NCBI GenBank assembly: GCA_023639215.1
Contig: CP097899.1
Span: 1,432,501 to 1,496,500, forward strand
Reading direction: 5' to 3'
From: Candidatus Pristimantibacillus lignocellulolyticus
Lineage (GTDB): Bacteria > Bacillota > Bacilli > Paenibacillales > Paenibacillaceae
DNA length: 64,000 bases
Numbering within the stretch: position 1 is the first letter of the stretch; each line of letters begins with the position of its first letter. A model generated the notes under the pieces. That model saw nothing but the letters and a program-made list of their open reading frames with translations. It did not search any database and was not told the DNA's origin. Shown here piece after piece: positions 9,133 to 18,667 of this stretch. Both the position numbers and the translations under genes were made by a program.

Positions 9133-10290
9133 TCAGCTATTCACAGGCTCTGCAACGGTTGCACCATTAGAAAGGAGTAATTGTACTCCAATCATTAGTG
9201 CAATAATAACGAGCATTACGATAAGAGCAGGTGTAAAGCTACCGCTATAATCATGTATTACTCCTATTAACAGAGGCCCCATTGCTCCAATGATATAACC
9301 ACCGCACTGTGACATTGCTGACCATGCCCCAGCCTCTTGAGCTGTTTTAGTCTCAATAATAGGTAGCATAAGTGCAAGTGGGAATAGCCCCCCTGCTCCA
9401 ATTGCCAAACAAATAACAGCTGGCATCATCGGGAGATGTACTAACAGCATCACAACACCGACAAGCTCAAATATACTACAAGCAACTAAAAAGAACCGGC
9501 GTTTTCCGTATCGTGATACAAGACTTGGAACAATAATGGATATCGGAATTTGTACAATTGTAAATACTGTAAGTAGTAATGCGGAGCTTGCTTTGCTATA
9601 GCCTAAACTCTGTGCTATCGGAGTTATCCATGCTGTCATAGAATAAAACATACTTGCCATACACCCGAAAAAAAGTGTTAATAATATCGCACGCTTATTA
9701 CGAAAAGGCAGCTTAGAGTTTACTGTGCCTACCGTCTTTTCCGAATGACCAATCAGACGCATCCATATTGCTAATGCAACAACACCAATTATTGCCCAAC
9801 AAGATAAAGTCAGTGTAAGACTTTGATGATTGCGGTTATAGATTGGTATAGATAAAGCAGAAGCAATTGCTGCACCCACTGTCAAAGAAACAGAGTATAC
9901 ACTCACAATACCAGGATTTTTAGGAAAGTATTTTTTAATAAATGCGGATAACAACGGTCCGGCCAAACTAATGCCTATTCCGCCAATAAGAGCTGTGATA
10001 ACCAGTATACTTACAGAGCCAACAACACCTCGTAATGCTGTTGCCCCGGTAATTAAAGCAAGAGCTATAAATATGGTTCGTTCAAGACCCCATCGATCTC
10101 GCATTATGGTTGCTATAGGGGCAAATATACCCATACACAATACGGGCAGTGTAGTTAACAGACTTGCTGTTAGACCATTCATTCCTAGATTCGATTGTAT
10201 AGTACCAAGCAACGGAGCAACAGAAGTAATAATCGGTCGTAGATTCAACGCTGCAACAAAAATAGCTATCAATAAATAATATTTTTTCAC
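9133..10290 (-). CDS. MFS transporter, CynX/NimT family
   Basis: A 385-residue protein with about twelve hydrophobic segments. The opening LLIAIFVAALNLRPIITSVAPLL is typical of the CynX/NimT (cyanate and nitroimidazole) branch, followed by an MFS loop motif MRDRWGLERT near residues 63-72. It is probably a proton-driven exporter or importer of a small organic anion. The gene is divergent from a LysR regulator across a 117-bp gap that holds a perfect palindrome, so that regulator likely controls it. The substrate is unknown. Confidence 0.87.
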   Translation of the reverse strand: MKKYYLLIAIFVAALNLRPIITSVAPLLGTIQSNLGMNGLTASLLTTLPVLCMGIFAPIATIMRDRWGLERTIFIALALITGATALRGVVGSVSILVITALIGGIGISLAGPLLSAFIKKYFPKNPGIVSVYSVSLTVGAAIASALSIPIYNRNHQSLTLTLSCWAIIGVVALAIWMRLIGHSEKTVGTVNSKLPFRNKRAILLTLFFGCMASMFYSMTAWITPIAQSLGYSKASSALLLTVFTIVQIPISIIVPSLVSRYGKRRFFLVACSIFELVGVVMLLVHLPMMPAVICLAIGAGGLFPLALMLPIIETKTAQEAGAWSAMSQCGGYIIGAMGPLLIGVIHDYSGSFTPALIVMLVIIALMIGVQLLLSNGATVAEPVNS

Positions 10291-10359
10291 TTATATTGCC
10301 TCCTGTACTTGAGTGTGTAACAAGAGTATAATCACTACTTCATCATTGATCAATTCTAT

Positions 10360-10384
10360 AATTTCTATTATTATAATAGAAATT
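10360..10384. promoter_or_regulatory. Perfect 12-1-12 palindrome, likely LysR-family operator
   Basis: Left arm 10360-10371 (AATTTCTATTAT) and right arm 10373-10384 are exact reverse complements around one base. It lies 23 bp before the LysR-type ATG and 69 bp before the divergent MFS start, the usual place for an autoregulatory LysR site. Confidence 0.6.
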
Positions 10385-10407
10385 AACTATGATTTTAAGG
10401 AGACCTT

Positions 10408-11319
10408 ATGGACACTCGTCATATTCAATATTTTATGGCTGTATACGAACAATTACATTTTACAAAAGCGGCCGAATTACTTGGAATCACGCAACCAACA
10501 TTAAGTCACCAAATTCGTGTTCTCGAAGCAGAACTCGGTATGCCACTATTTGATCGTATTGGTAAACAGGTCGTAGCAACAGAAGCTGGACATTTGTTGC
10601 GAATGCATGGTGGTAAGATGCTACATGCAGAACAGGATGCTAAAAATGCAATAAGTGAACTGGTAGCAGGCCAGCGAGGAACAGTACGTCTTGGAGTACT
10701 GCCTTCTGACCTAGATTTCCAACTTGTACCTTTATTTATCCATTTCAAATCACAATATCCCAATATACAACTGCAAGCTCTCTCTACTCTCAACATTCAA
10801 GAAGAATTACTCAACAATCGAGTAGATATCGGTATTGGTTTAAAAAGTACTCCAGATAGAAGATTAATACAGATTCCACTCAGGTCGGAACCTTATCACT
10901 TATTCGTCAATGCAGCAAGTGAACTTGCTAGTAGAAAGGAAATTGCCCTTCATGAAGTAGAACATCTTCCACTGGTCATGTATCCTAAAGGTTATCTCGG
11001 TCGCAATATCGTAGATAAAATTTGCAGTGAACAAGGATTTCAATTAACAACAGTGATGGAGACTAGTTCTGCTACTTCTCTTCTACAACTGGTTCGTGGT
11101 GGGGTTGGTGTTACGATTCAACCCGATAGTTTACTCAGAGAAAAATCTTTACTTACAGATATCGTAGCTATCCCAATTACAGAACATACACCACAACGTC
11201 ATCTTGAGCTAATGTATAGTTCTGAGCGATTTTTTAGCAACTCCCATAAACAGCTTACTAAATGGCTGATCGATTACTTTAATAGCAGAAATACCGAAAA
11301 GACTACAAAAAATGGGTAG
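10408..11319 (+). CDS. LysR-family transcriptional regulator
   Basis: A 303-residue regulator. The N-terminal winged helix-turn-helix is canonical (residues 1-60: DTRHIQYFMAVYEQLHFTKAAELLGITQPTLSHQI), followed by a two-lobed effector domain starting GTVRLGVLPSD near residue 90. The ATG follows AAGGAG by six bases. It is divergent from the CynX-type transporter and shares the palindromic intergenic region, so control of that transporter in response to a small-molecule effector is inferred. The effector is unknown. Confidence 0.93.
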   Translation: MDTRHIQYFMAVYEQLHFTKAAELLGITQPTLSHQIRVLEAELGMPLFDRIGKQVVATEAGHLLRMHGGKMLHAEQDAKNAISELVAGQRGTVRLGVLPSDLDFQLVPLFIHFKSQYPNIQLQALSTLNIQEELLNNRVDIGIGLKSTPDRRLIQIPLRSEPYHLFVNAASELASRKEIALHEVEHLPLVMYPKGYLGRNIVDKICSEQGFQLTTVMETSSATSLLQLVRGGVGVTIQPDSLLREKSLLTDIVAIPITEHTPQRHLELMYSSERFFSNSHKQLTKWLIDYFNSRNTEKTTKNG

Positions 11320-11336
11320 CCAATTCTAACGTACAC

Positions 11337-12947
11337 TTAAGAAGTATGCTTTAACAAAGTTGGAAGTAGATTAAGTAGCTTGCTTATTGTGATGGCGTCG
11401 ACACAGTTCCATGTCAGCTCATCTACTAAATACACTAGTCCATTACGTACAGCTGGTATACTTTTCCACAAATTACTACTAATTGTTTCTTCCATTGCTC
11501 TTCTAGAAACAGGGTCACTAGGACAAAGCATAAAAATGCGATCTCCTGCGTATTCATGGATATTAGTTAATGTAATTTCCTTATAAGCTTGTTCTTCGCT
11601 AAGCATATCATTAACCTTCTCTACTGGGCGAAAACCAGATGGGTGATAAAGAACTGAAGTTAATCCAATCTTCCCCATCACAAATAAGCTCTTACCGCGA
11701 TGATGTACAAACACTGATGCTGTCTCTCCAGGTCTTATGTAAGTCTGTAGCTGCTTCCACATTCGATCAGAGTTATTAGCATAATGATTAAGCCACTGCC
11801 TTGCTTCCTGCTCCTTGCCGAACCATTGGCCTAATATGAGTAATCGCTCTTCCAGTGAGTCATGCGAATTGTATTGCAGTGTTGGCGCAATTTGTGATAC
11901 TTTTTTATATTCCTGTTCATCATCTTTATCGAATATAATTAAGTCCGGCTTAATGAGCGAAGCTTTCTCTCTATTGAAAGAACCTCCCTCATATCCTCCT
12001 TCAATTGGCTCAATACCTAGTGGCAATAAATCTTGCATAGAATTTCCATAGAAAATAATACGTGAAGGTTTAGATGGGATAGCTACCTCATGACCAGCCC
12101 AATCTTTTACGTTTATTTGGCGATCCATTGCTTTGGCATATTGTCTTGGAGATATTCCTGTCATTTGACGAAATCTACGATTGAAGTAATATTCATCGGT
12201 GAATCCTACTTTTTCGGCAATATGACGTAAAGATTCATTCGACTGAAGTAGCCAATTTTTAGACTGTTTAATTCGGAGCTCTGTTAGATAATCTAATGGT
12301 TTCTGCCCAGTCAACTCTTTAAAAATTGCTGAGTATTGTCCATTGGGATATCCCGCCAGTTGAGATAAAAATTTTACTGTTATTTTATCTGTATAGTGAT
12401 CTTGTAAATATTGAATGGTTCGTTCTACAGCTTGTATTGAGCTAGATTTTCTATCCGAGACAATATTATGTTCTAACACAAAGCCAATTAATTTCATGAA
12501 CCGTAAATTTTGATGGAACGCTTCTAAATACTCACCATTTTCTTTGTTCTCGTAGAGTTGCTCAGCCATATCTATTAATTGAGATAACGGATATACACGT
12601 AACTCACTACGACTAGGAAATAACTCCTGTGTATACACTTCTGGTTGGGCTAACCCGTTAATACGAGTAATTACAAAGGTAACTTTATAATAGTCAAGAC
12701 ACTCATCATCATTACTGACAATTTGATAGGAATGACCTGGATTCAATAGAAATGCGCTATGATTAGTAAATAATAATTTTACAGCATCTTTATACAATGA
12801 ACCTGAACCACTCTTTATAATAAGAAGCGTATATGATTCTGCAGTCTCTTTAATGTGAACAGCTTCAGTGCCATATTCCAACAGTTCAATATCTAACAAA
12901 TGAAAAGACAAATAACGTAATGTTTCTGGCATCGATTGAACTTGCAT
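11337..12947 (-). CDS. AraC-type regulator fused to a siderophore-binding-protein domain (Btr-like)
   Basis: A 536-residue cytoplasmic regulator with three parts: an N-terminal AraC sensor region (about 1-160), two helix-turn-helix units (about 170-275, ending GISPRQYAKAM), and a C-terminal periplasmic-binding-protein fold (about 283-536, opening DWAGHEVAIP). This is the architecture of Bacillus Btr, which activates Fe-siderophore uptake genes on binding the ferri-siderophore. The ATG at 12947 follows AGGAGG by seven bases; upstream in-frame ATGs run through the Fur box and are rejected. The C-terminal domain is clearly related to the lipoprotein encoded just upstream (13072-14058). A Fur box lies 24 bp before the start. 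Confidence 0.88.
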   Translation of the reverse strand: MQVQSMPETLRYLSFHLLDIELLEYGTEAVHIKETAESYTLLIIKSGSGSLYKDAVKLLFTNHSAFLLNPGHSYQIVSNDDECLDYYKVTFVITRINGLAQPEVYTQELFPSRSELRVYPLSQLIDMAEQLYENKENGEYLEAFHQNLRFMKLIGFVLEHNIVSDRKSSSIQAVERTIQYLQDHYTDKITVKFLSQLAGYPNGQYSAIFKELTGQKPLDYLTELRIKQSKNWLLQSNESLRHIAEKVGFTDEYYFNRRFRQMTGISPRQYAKAMDRQINVKDWAGHEVAIPSKPSRIIFYGNSMQDLLPLGIEPIEGGYEGGSFNREKASLIKPDLIIFDKDDEQEYKKVSQIAPTLQYNSHDSLEERLLILGQWFGKEQEARQWLNHYANNSDRMWKQLQTYIRPGETASVFVHHRGKSLFVMGKIGLTSVLYHPSGFRPVEKVNDMLSEEQAYKEITLTNIHEYAGDRIFMLCPSDPVSRRAMEETISSNLWKSIPAVRNGLVYLVDELTWNCVDAITISKLLNLLPTLLKHTS

Positions 12948-12970
12948 GTTGTGACCTCCTAAGTTCCGAT

Positions 12971-12985
12971 TGAGAATCATTATCA
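12971..12985. promoter_or_regulatory. Fur box of the Btr-like gene
   Basis: TGAGAATCATTATCA matches TGATAATNATTATCA at 14 of 15 positions, 24 bp before the ATG at 12947. Iron-replete Fur would repress the regulator. Confidence 0.72.
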
Positions 12986-13002
12986 ATGATTTCATTTTAG
13001 CC

Positions 13003-13041
13003 GAAAAAAAGAAGCTTTTCAACCGTAGTTAAAGAGCTTCT
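13003..13041 (-). terminator. Terminator of the siderophore-binding lipoprotein gene
   Basis: Arms AGAAGCT (13010-13016) and AGCTTCT (13035-13041); on the minus strand a seven-T run follows. It lies 31 bp after the stop, so lipoprotein and regulator are separate transcripts. Confidence 0.72.
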
Positions 13042-13071
13042 AATAAAGATCATATATTATTGGAATTATAA

Positions 13072-14058
13072 TTATTTCATTAACAGCTTCGGAAGTTCTT
13101 CGATCATCCAATCTCTAGAAAGTGCATCACTTCCAGCTTTCACAATATCAAAATTGTATACATATCCATTTTTAACTGCAGAAAGGTTTTTCCAAACTTC
13201 ACTTTCCATCAATTCACTCGTTGATTGTTGTGCCGTAGGGTCTACAGGATTCAATATAAATATTCTGTCACCAGCATATTCATTCAATAGTTCTGCGGAG
13301 ATTTCAACAAAACCAATCTCTTGATCAATAATTTCTTGAACTTTGTTCACTGGCTTAAAACCATTCTCTTCATACAAGAATTGTGGTAGTCCTGCACCAG
13401 CCATAATGAACAGTCGATTACCTGGATACATTGTAAATACCGATGCTGTCTCACCTTCCTTGACACCATTTTCGTGTACCAATGTCCACATTTCTTGCAT
13501 TGTAGTGTTATATTTCGTTAACCACGCCTCTGCTTCAGCTTGTTTTCCTAGTAAATCCCCTAATGTATGCATTCTCTCGGTAATTGGAGCAAACGAATCA
13601 AATGTGACCGTTGGAGCAATTTTTGAAATCTGCTCGTATTGCGTTGCATCTGAATTAGAGAAAATAATCAGGTCCGGATTAAGTTCCAATGATTTTTCCA
13701 AACTTAATGGAAAACCAACATCTTCAACATTAGCAATCAAGTCATCATATACTGTTCCACCATTCTCATTCTTCATCACTCCTACTGGAACAACTCCAAG
13801 AGCAAGAACATCCCCTGTTACTTCTCCATGATAAATGACACGCTTAGGATTAACAGGTATCTCTACCTCATGACCTGTCCAGTCTGTAAACATTCTAGTT
13901 GTTTCTTCTGTTTGCTCAGGGGCCGGTGTAGCTGTTGCTTGTGTCTCTGATGATGGTGCGTTGTTCGAGCTATTATTTTTGTTTCCACATGCTATCAATG
14001 TAGAACCCATAATTGCTATACATACTAAAAGTATACCTACCTTTTTCGCTTGAAACAT
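13072..14058 (-). CDS. Iron-siderophore ABC transporter substrate-binding lipoprotein (FeuA-like)
   Basis: A 328-residue surface lipoprotein with lipobox LIAC (Cys24), an Asn/Ser/Thr/Pro-rich linker, then the helical-backbone binding-protein fold starting DWTGHEVEIP. Family elements include LNPDLIIFSNSD and YAGDRIFILNPVDP. It should capture a ferric siderophore outside the membrane. The ATG follows GGGGGAG by seven bases. A nearly perfect Fur box lies 34 bp upstream. No permease or ATPase gene is nearby, so it must work with a translocator encoded elsewhere. It resembles the sensor domain of the neighbouring Btr-like regulator, which suggests that both recognise the same siderophore. Confidence 0.9.
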   Translation of the reverse strand: MFQAKKVGILLVCIAIMGSTLIACGNKNNSSNNAPSSETQATATPAPEQTEETTRMFTDWTGHEVEIPVNPKRVIYHGEVTGDVLALGVVPVGVMKNENGGTVYDDLIANVEDVGFPLSLEKSLELNPDLIIFSNSDATQYEQISKIAPTVTFDSFAPITERMHTLGDLLGKQAEAEAWLTKYNTTMQEMWTLVHENGVKEGETASVFTMYPGNRLFIMAGAGLPQFLYEENGFKPVNKVQEIIDQEIGFVEISAELLNEYAGDRIFILNPVDPTAQQSTSELMESEVWKNLSAVKNGYVYNFDIVKAGSDALSRDWMIEELPKLLMK

Positions 14059-14091
14059 TGTTGTTCTCCCCCTGTATTATCTTTCATAATT

Positions 14092-14110
14092 GATAATGAT
14101 AAGCATTATC
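14092..14110. promoter_or_regulatory. Fur box of the siderophore-binding lipoprotein gene
   Basis: GATAATGATAAGCATTATC differs from the classic 19-bp Fur box at a single base, and extends to TGATAAT...ATTATCA at the ends. It is 34 bp before the ATG at 14058. Confidence 0.82.
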
Positions 14111-14338
14111 AATTACAATATTAAATAATACGTTGCTACTAAACAATGGACAAATTTTTTTCCATCATTTTTTTGTACAAAAGTAGATTAATAATGCTCG
14201 GTATTTTGTATATTGGAAGATTAACAAATTAAAAAGCCTAAGTCCGAAAGAATTACGAACAAAGGCTAGTTAATTATTTAATTTTTTTTACATTATCTAT
14301 TTAACTGCATACGGTTCTTGATCCTTTTTCCAAAACAA

Positions 14339-16786
14339 TTAATTAGATTGTACGAATAACTCAATTTCATTAAAAGTATTACTCAACTGTAGCTTAAGTT
14401 CTTTTTTATCCGAGTTATAAGACCAAGCTCCGCCAACTTCTTCAATAGGTACTAATTGTTCTAGATTTTTCACCACAACTTGGGACGGATTAAAACTTAG
14501 TAATTTTATTATAATATCAAGTTTCTCTCGTTGATTAGGCATTTCCTTTGACAGATACGTGCACTTCAAACTAACGGAATCTTTGTTAAACGCCGCAGAA
14601 GTAGTTAATATATTATATACGCCTTGCTCATAGGCATACGTGCGAGCATCATCTTCATACCACTGGCTAGATGACGTACTTCCTACCTGACCCGCGTATA
14701 GGACTAATGCAACATCGTTTCTCTCATTCAACGTTGGTTTCCATTCATTATCTAACAATTCGGGAATCACCGCTCCAGCTTTCACATACAACGGAAGTAC
14801 ATCTAGCGGAGCATAAGCTAATATATATGTCCCTCCTACATAACGTTCTCCGCTCCAATAGTCAATCCATTCACCCTCAGGTAAATACACCGAACGTGTC
14901 TCAGTACTTGGACGAAGAATTGGTGCAACGAGTATATGTTGTCCCACTAAAAATTGATCACATAGATTGTATACGTTACGATCATTCGGATACTCCAAAA
15001 TTAAAGGACGCATAATCGGTAATCCTGTTTTATGAGCGGTATAGAACTGGGTATATAAGTACGGCATCAAACGATAACGCAATCTAATGTATGTTCTACA
15101 AATTTCTTCTATCTGAGTACCAAAAACCCACGGTTCTTGACGGATAGATTCAAGCACACTATGATTTCTACAATATGGGAAAAACACACCTGCTTGCGTC
15201 CAACGTGCAAGTAATTCTGGCGTCGTATGATGGGCAAACCCACCAATATCTGGACCTGCAAATGGTTGTCCAGACAAACCAAGATTTAATACCATCGGTA
15301 TAGACATCGCAAGATGTTCCCAGAAACTTCGATTATCTCCTGTCCATGTCGCTGCGTATTTTTGTATGCCCGCATACCCCGCCCTAGTTAATACAAAGGG
15401 ACGATCTCCTGCTAATTCCTTTTTTAAACCTTGTTGTGTAGCCATCGACATTAGCATGCCGTACACATTATGAAGTTCGCGATGAGTCTTAGGATTACCA
15501 TCATTGCCATGTACTACATCCAAATCCATTGTTTTTGATTTGTTAAATACAGCAGGTTCATTCATATCATTCCATATACCAGAAATACCAAGATCAGTAT
15601 AGTAACGATGCTGTTCTCCCCACCATGTACGTACCTCTTCTTCTGTAAAATCAGGAAAAGCACTAGCTCCAGGCCATACGTCTCCTATAAATAGTTCACC
15701 TTCGATTTTTTTACAGAAATAATTATTACGAATACCATCTTGATACTGTACATATTCGGGATCCTTCTTAACACCTGGATCGACAATAGGCACGACACGA
15801 ATACCCATATTTTTTAGCTCTTCAATCATTTGGCGCGGATTAGGGAAACGTACAGGATCAAATGTGAATACTCTATATTCATCCATATAATGAATATCTA
15901 AGTGAATGACGTCACATGGAATATTTTTTTCTTTAAAGTTTTTTGCAAGTGTCATTACTTCCTCTTGATTCATATAGCTATAGCGAGATTGATGATAGCC
16001 GATTGCCCAAGCAGGAGGAATGTCCATACGTCCTGTTAACTCACTATATCTCTCTACTACTTCATTCAGTGCAGGACCTAAGATGAAGTAATAATCAATT
16101 GTCCCTGAATTAACTTGAAACTTATAAGAATCTTTACTGGTACGCATATCAAATGAAGTACGGCCAGGATTATCTAAGAAAATACCATAGGTAGGTTTTT
16201 CATATTGAAAATGAATTAGAAATGGAATCGATACATATAAGCTCTCTATTTCGGGAACATGAGGATCAAATACGTCTGAATTCCACATATCATACTTCTC
16301 ACCTATTTTGTCTAGGAAGCTCGTTTTTTCGCCCAAACCATAAATATGCGAATCAGCATCCATTTTCTTTTTACAAACGTACTCTCCTCTACCTGGGCTA
16401 TAAATTTCTTCGTCACTAGAGACTAATTCTCCATCTTTGTTATAAAAATCTATACGAGTATCTGCTTTTTGCAAGACGACAGTGACTGCTGGTAACACCA
16501 GTCGGTACTCTTGCTCATTCTCTTCTAACTCCACTTTTACTTGAGTAAATACATCTTTTTGCACGGCAATTGTTGTACTCATATCCTGCACATGATCTAT
16601 TAATAACTTCACTCGAACGATATATTCATTAACAGGCTGAACCATAATTGTTGCATTTTCAGACTTAAATAAATAAACTTCATCAGTAGAATGAATAACT
16701 GATTGAATTTTTCCTAAGTTCCAATGTTTTTCTATGATTGTTTTTAAATCCTTTTTATCAGGATGAATAGTTTCACTTGTTTGCAT
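14339..16786 (-). CDS. Cytoplasmic GH31 alpha-glucosidase
   Basis: An 815-residue glycoside hydrolase of family 31 without a signal peptide, so it acts on imported sugars. The catalytic barrel spans about 255-600: nucleophile Asp407 in GIWNDMNEP, acid/base Asp484 in WTGDNRSFWEH, preceded by an N-terminal beta-sandwich (LGEKTSFLDK near 151-160) and followed by C-terminal beta-domains. It likely releases glucose or another alpha-linked hexose from oligosaccharides; GH31 also includes alpha-xylosidases, so substrate is not certain. The ATG follows AGGAGAG by seven bases. It is the last gene of the binding-protein/permease unit, 23 bp behind the permease, which ties it to the imported substrate. 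Confidence 0.93.
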   Translation of the reverse strand: MQTSETIHPDKKDLKTIIEKHWNLGKIQSVIHSTDEVYLFKSENATIMVQPVNEYIVRVKLLIDHVQDMSTTIAVQKDVFTQVKVELEENEQEYRLVLPAVTVVLQKADTRIDFYNKDGELVSSDEEIYSPGRGEYVCKKKMDADSHIYGLGEKTSFLDKIGEKYDMWNSDVFDPHVPEIESLYVSIPFLIHFQYEKPTYGIFLDNPGRTSFDMRTSKDSYKFQVNSGTIDYYFILGPALNEVVERYSELTGRMDIPPAWAIGYHQSRYSYMNQEEVMTLAKNFKEKNIPCDVIHLDIHYMDEYRVFTFDPVRFPNPRQMIEELKNMGIRVVPIVDPGVKKDPEYVQYQDGIRNNYFCKKIEGELFIGDVWPGASAFPDFTEEEVRTWWGEQHRYYTDLGISGIWNDMNEPAVFNKSKTMDLDVVHGNDGNPKTHRELHNVYGMLMSMATQQGLKKELAGDRPFVLTRAGYAGIQKYAATWTGDNRSFWEHLAMSIPMVLNLGLSGQPFAGPDIGGFAHHTTPELLARWTQAGVFFPYCRNHSVLESIRQEPWVFGTQIEEICRTYIRLRYRLMPYLYTQFYTAHKTGLPIMRPLILEYPNDRNVYNLCDQFLVGQHILVAPILRPSTETRSVYLPEGEWIDYWSGERYVGGTYILAYAPLDVLPLYVKAGAVIPELLDNEWKPTLNERNDVALVLYAGQVGSTSSSQWYEDDARTYAYEQGVYNILTTSAAFNKDSVSLKCTYLSKEMPNQREKLDIIIKLLSFNPSQVVVKNLEQLVPIEEVGGAWSYNSDKKELKLQLSNTFNEIELFVQSN

Positions 16787-16809
16787 ATATCTCTCTCCTA
16801 TCTATAGTG

Positions 16810-17703
16810 TTAACCCTTTACAGAACCCAATGTAATCCCCTTAACAAAATACTTTTGAAAGAACGGGTAAATAACTAGTAGCGGAAGCATTGAAATGAAT
16901 ATTTTGGCAGCGTTTAAAGTCTGATTAGATAAACTTGTCAATCGCTTGACTGATTCTGCATCCAGTTTTGTTAAATCAACATTTGCTGTTACTTGTCGTA
17001 TATAGGATTGCAATGGATAATTCTCATTTTTAGTCATCAAAATAAGTGCTTGAAAAAATTCATTCCAATGTCCAACAATCGTAAACACTAAAATCGTTGC
17101 TAACACTGGAGTTGAAAGGGGGAGAAATATACCGAATAAAATACGCCAAGGTCCCGCTCCATCAATCAATGCAGACTCTTCCATTTCCTTAGGTAAATTT
17201 CTGAAGAAATTCATCACTAATATAACATTGAATACAGGTAAGCCCCCACCAAGGACAAGTCCCCATATACTATTAATTAATCCTAATGATTTCATCGTCA
17301 TAAACCATGGAACCATTCCACCGCTGAAAAGCATACAAAATATTAATAACCACATAAATATGTTTCTGGATTTGAAATCCTTTGTTGATTTGGATAATGG
17401 ATAAGCCATAAGTAGCACAACAAAAAACGTAATTGCCGCACCATATATAACGCGCTGTACAGAAATAAAGAACGATCTAAAAAACTGACCATCATTAATA
17501 ATCGTTTGATACGAAGCGAAGTTTATATCTTTTGGTATCAAAAAGACTTCTCCTGCAGCAACTGCCGCTCGATCGCTAATCGAAACAACTAACGTGTACC
17601 ATACAGGCAATATACATAAGAGTGTAAGCAATAGAATTAACAATATATTAATCCCATTGTAAACCTTAGATATTAACGAACGTTCTTCAATCATATACGT
17701 CAC
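16810..17703 (-). CDS. Carbohydrate ABC transporter permease, MalG/YtcP type
   Basis: A 297-residue membrane protein with six predicted segments, EAA loop EESALIDGAGPWRILFGIFLP near residues 180-200, and the C-terminal signature YPFFQKYFVKGITLGSVKG. It lies 9 bp behind the LplB-type permease and 23 bp before GH31. Together they form the membrane channel for the oligosaccharide captured by the lipoprotein at 18.7-20.3 kb. No ATPase gene is linked. Confidence 0.93.
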   Translation of the reverse strand: MTYMIEERSLISKVYNGINILLILLLTLLCILPVWYTLVVSISDRAAVAAGEVFLIPKDINFASYQTIINDGQFFRSFFISVQRVIYGAAITFFVVLLMAYPLSKSTKDFKSRNIFMWLLIFCMLFSGGMVPWFMTMKSLGLINSIWGLVLGGGLPVFNVILVMNFFRNLPKEMEESALIDGAGPWRILFGIFLPLSTPVLATILVFTIVGHWNEFFQALILMTKNENYPLQSYIRQVTANVDLTKLDAESVKRLTSLSNQTLNAAKIFISMLPLLVIYPFFQKYFVKGITLGSVKG

Positions 17704-17712
17704 ACCTTTCTG

Positions 17713-18603
17713 CTAGAAGATTCTATAGTTTGCAAATCGATATGCTAACGTATAGGAAATAGAAATTAATACTAGGCCAACAACTGACTTAAGAAGCCCT
17801 ACCGCAGTCGCTAGTCCATATTGCATGTCAATTAAGCCAGCTCTATACACCCATGTATCAATAATATCTCCTGTTGAATATACCGATGGATTATACAAAT
17901 TAAATATCTGATCAAAACCTGCATTTAGAATGTTACCCAAACTTAACGTACCTAGTAATATAGCAACTGGTAAAATACTAGGCAAAGTAATACTCGTTAA
18001 TCTTTTAAATTGGGAAGCACCATCTATTGCAGCTGCTTCGTACATTTCTGGATTAATAGATGTTAGTGCTGCGAAGAATATAATAGCTGCAAAACCAAAT
18101 TCCTTCCAAATGTCACTTAAGACAATAATCCAAGGAAACATTTCAGCATTTGCAAAAAATAAGATCGGCTCTGAACCAAATAACGCTAATAGTTGGTTAA
18201 CGGGTCCTGTATAAGATAAAATATCTAACATAATTCCAGCTACAATAACCCATGATAAAAAATGTGGTAAGTATACTATCGTTTGAACAGAACGAGAAAA
18301 CAGTCTATTTTTCACCTCATTTAACATAAGTGCGAATACTAATGGAACAATGAGATTTCCTATCATTTTTAGAACTGCGATAAATACTGTATTTTGAAAT
18401 ACCTGCTTACTATCATCAAGCTCGAACATATACTTAAAATTTTCAAAACCAATCCATTCAGACTTGAATATCCCTAAGCCTGGGTTAAAGTCTTTAAATG
18501 CCATAAGAATTCCATACATGGGAAGTAAATTGAAAAAAAATAGCCATACTAATCCTGGCAGAAGCATTAAATAGTAATGTTTGTACGCGCTACGATTGAG
18601 CAT
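17713..18603 (-). CDS. Carbohydrate ABC transporter permease, MalF/LplB type
   Basis: A 296-residue permease opening with a family-typical YYLMLLPGLVWLFFFNLLPMYG block, six predicted membrane segments, EAA loop YEAAAIDGASQFKRLTSITLP, and the C-terminal YRAGLIDMQYGLATAVGLLK signature. Its ATG is preceded by AAGGAG and lies 64 bp behind the binding-protein gene, with a perfect 15-bp hairpin in the gap. It pairs with the following permease. Confidence 0.93.
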   Translation of the reverse strand: MLNRSAYKHYYLMLLPGLVWLFFFNLLPMYGILMAFKDFNPGLGIFKSEWIGFENFKYMFELDDSKQVFQNTVFIAVLKMIGNLIVPLVFALMLNEVKNRLFSRSVQTIVYLPHFLSWVIVAGIMLDILSYTGPVNQLLALFGSEPILFFANAEMFPWIIVLSDIWKEFGFAAIIFFAALTSINPEMYEAAAIDGASQFKRLTSITLPSILPVAILLGTLSLGNILNAGFDQIFNLYNPSVYSTGDIIDTWVYRAGLIDMQYGLATAVGLLKSVVGLVLISISYTLAYRFANYRIF

Positions 18604-18624
18604 ATCAATTTCTCCTTAATTGGT

Positions 18625-18660
18625 TAATCAAGACGAGTATTTATCTACTCGTCTTGATTA
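18625..18660 (-). other. Perfect 15-bp stem-loop between binding-protein and permease genes
   Basis: Arms 18625-18639 and 18646-18660 are exact reverse complements around a 6-base loop, 7 bp after the binding-protein stop. There is no T-run. Such structures in other binding-protein operons protect the upstream message and thin out downstream transcription; that role is inferred here. Confidence 0.75.
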
Positions 18661-18667
18661 GATACCC

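Noticed and set aside
12948..13022. Longer start for the Btr-like regulator
   Set aside because: It would translate through the Fur box and the preceding terminator, and lacks a ribosome site, whereas AGGAGG precedes the ATG at 12947.
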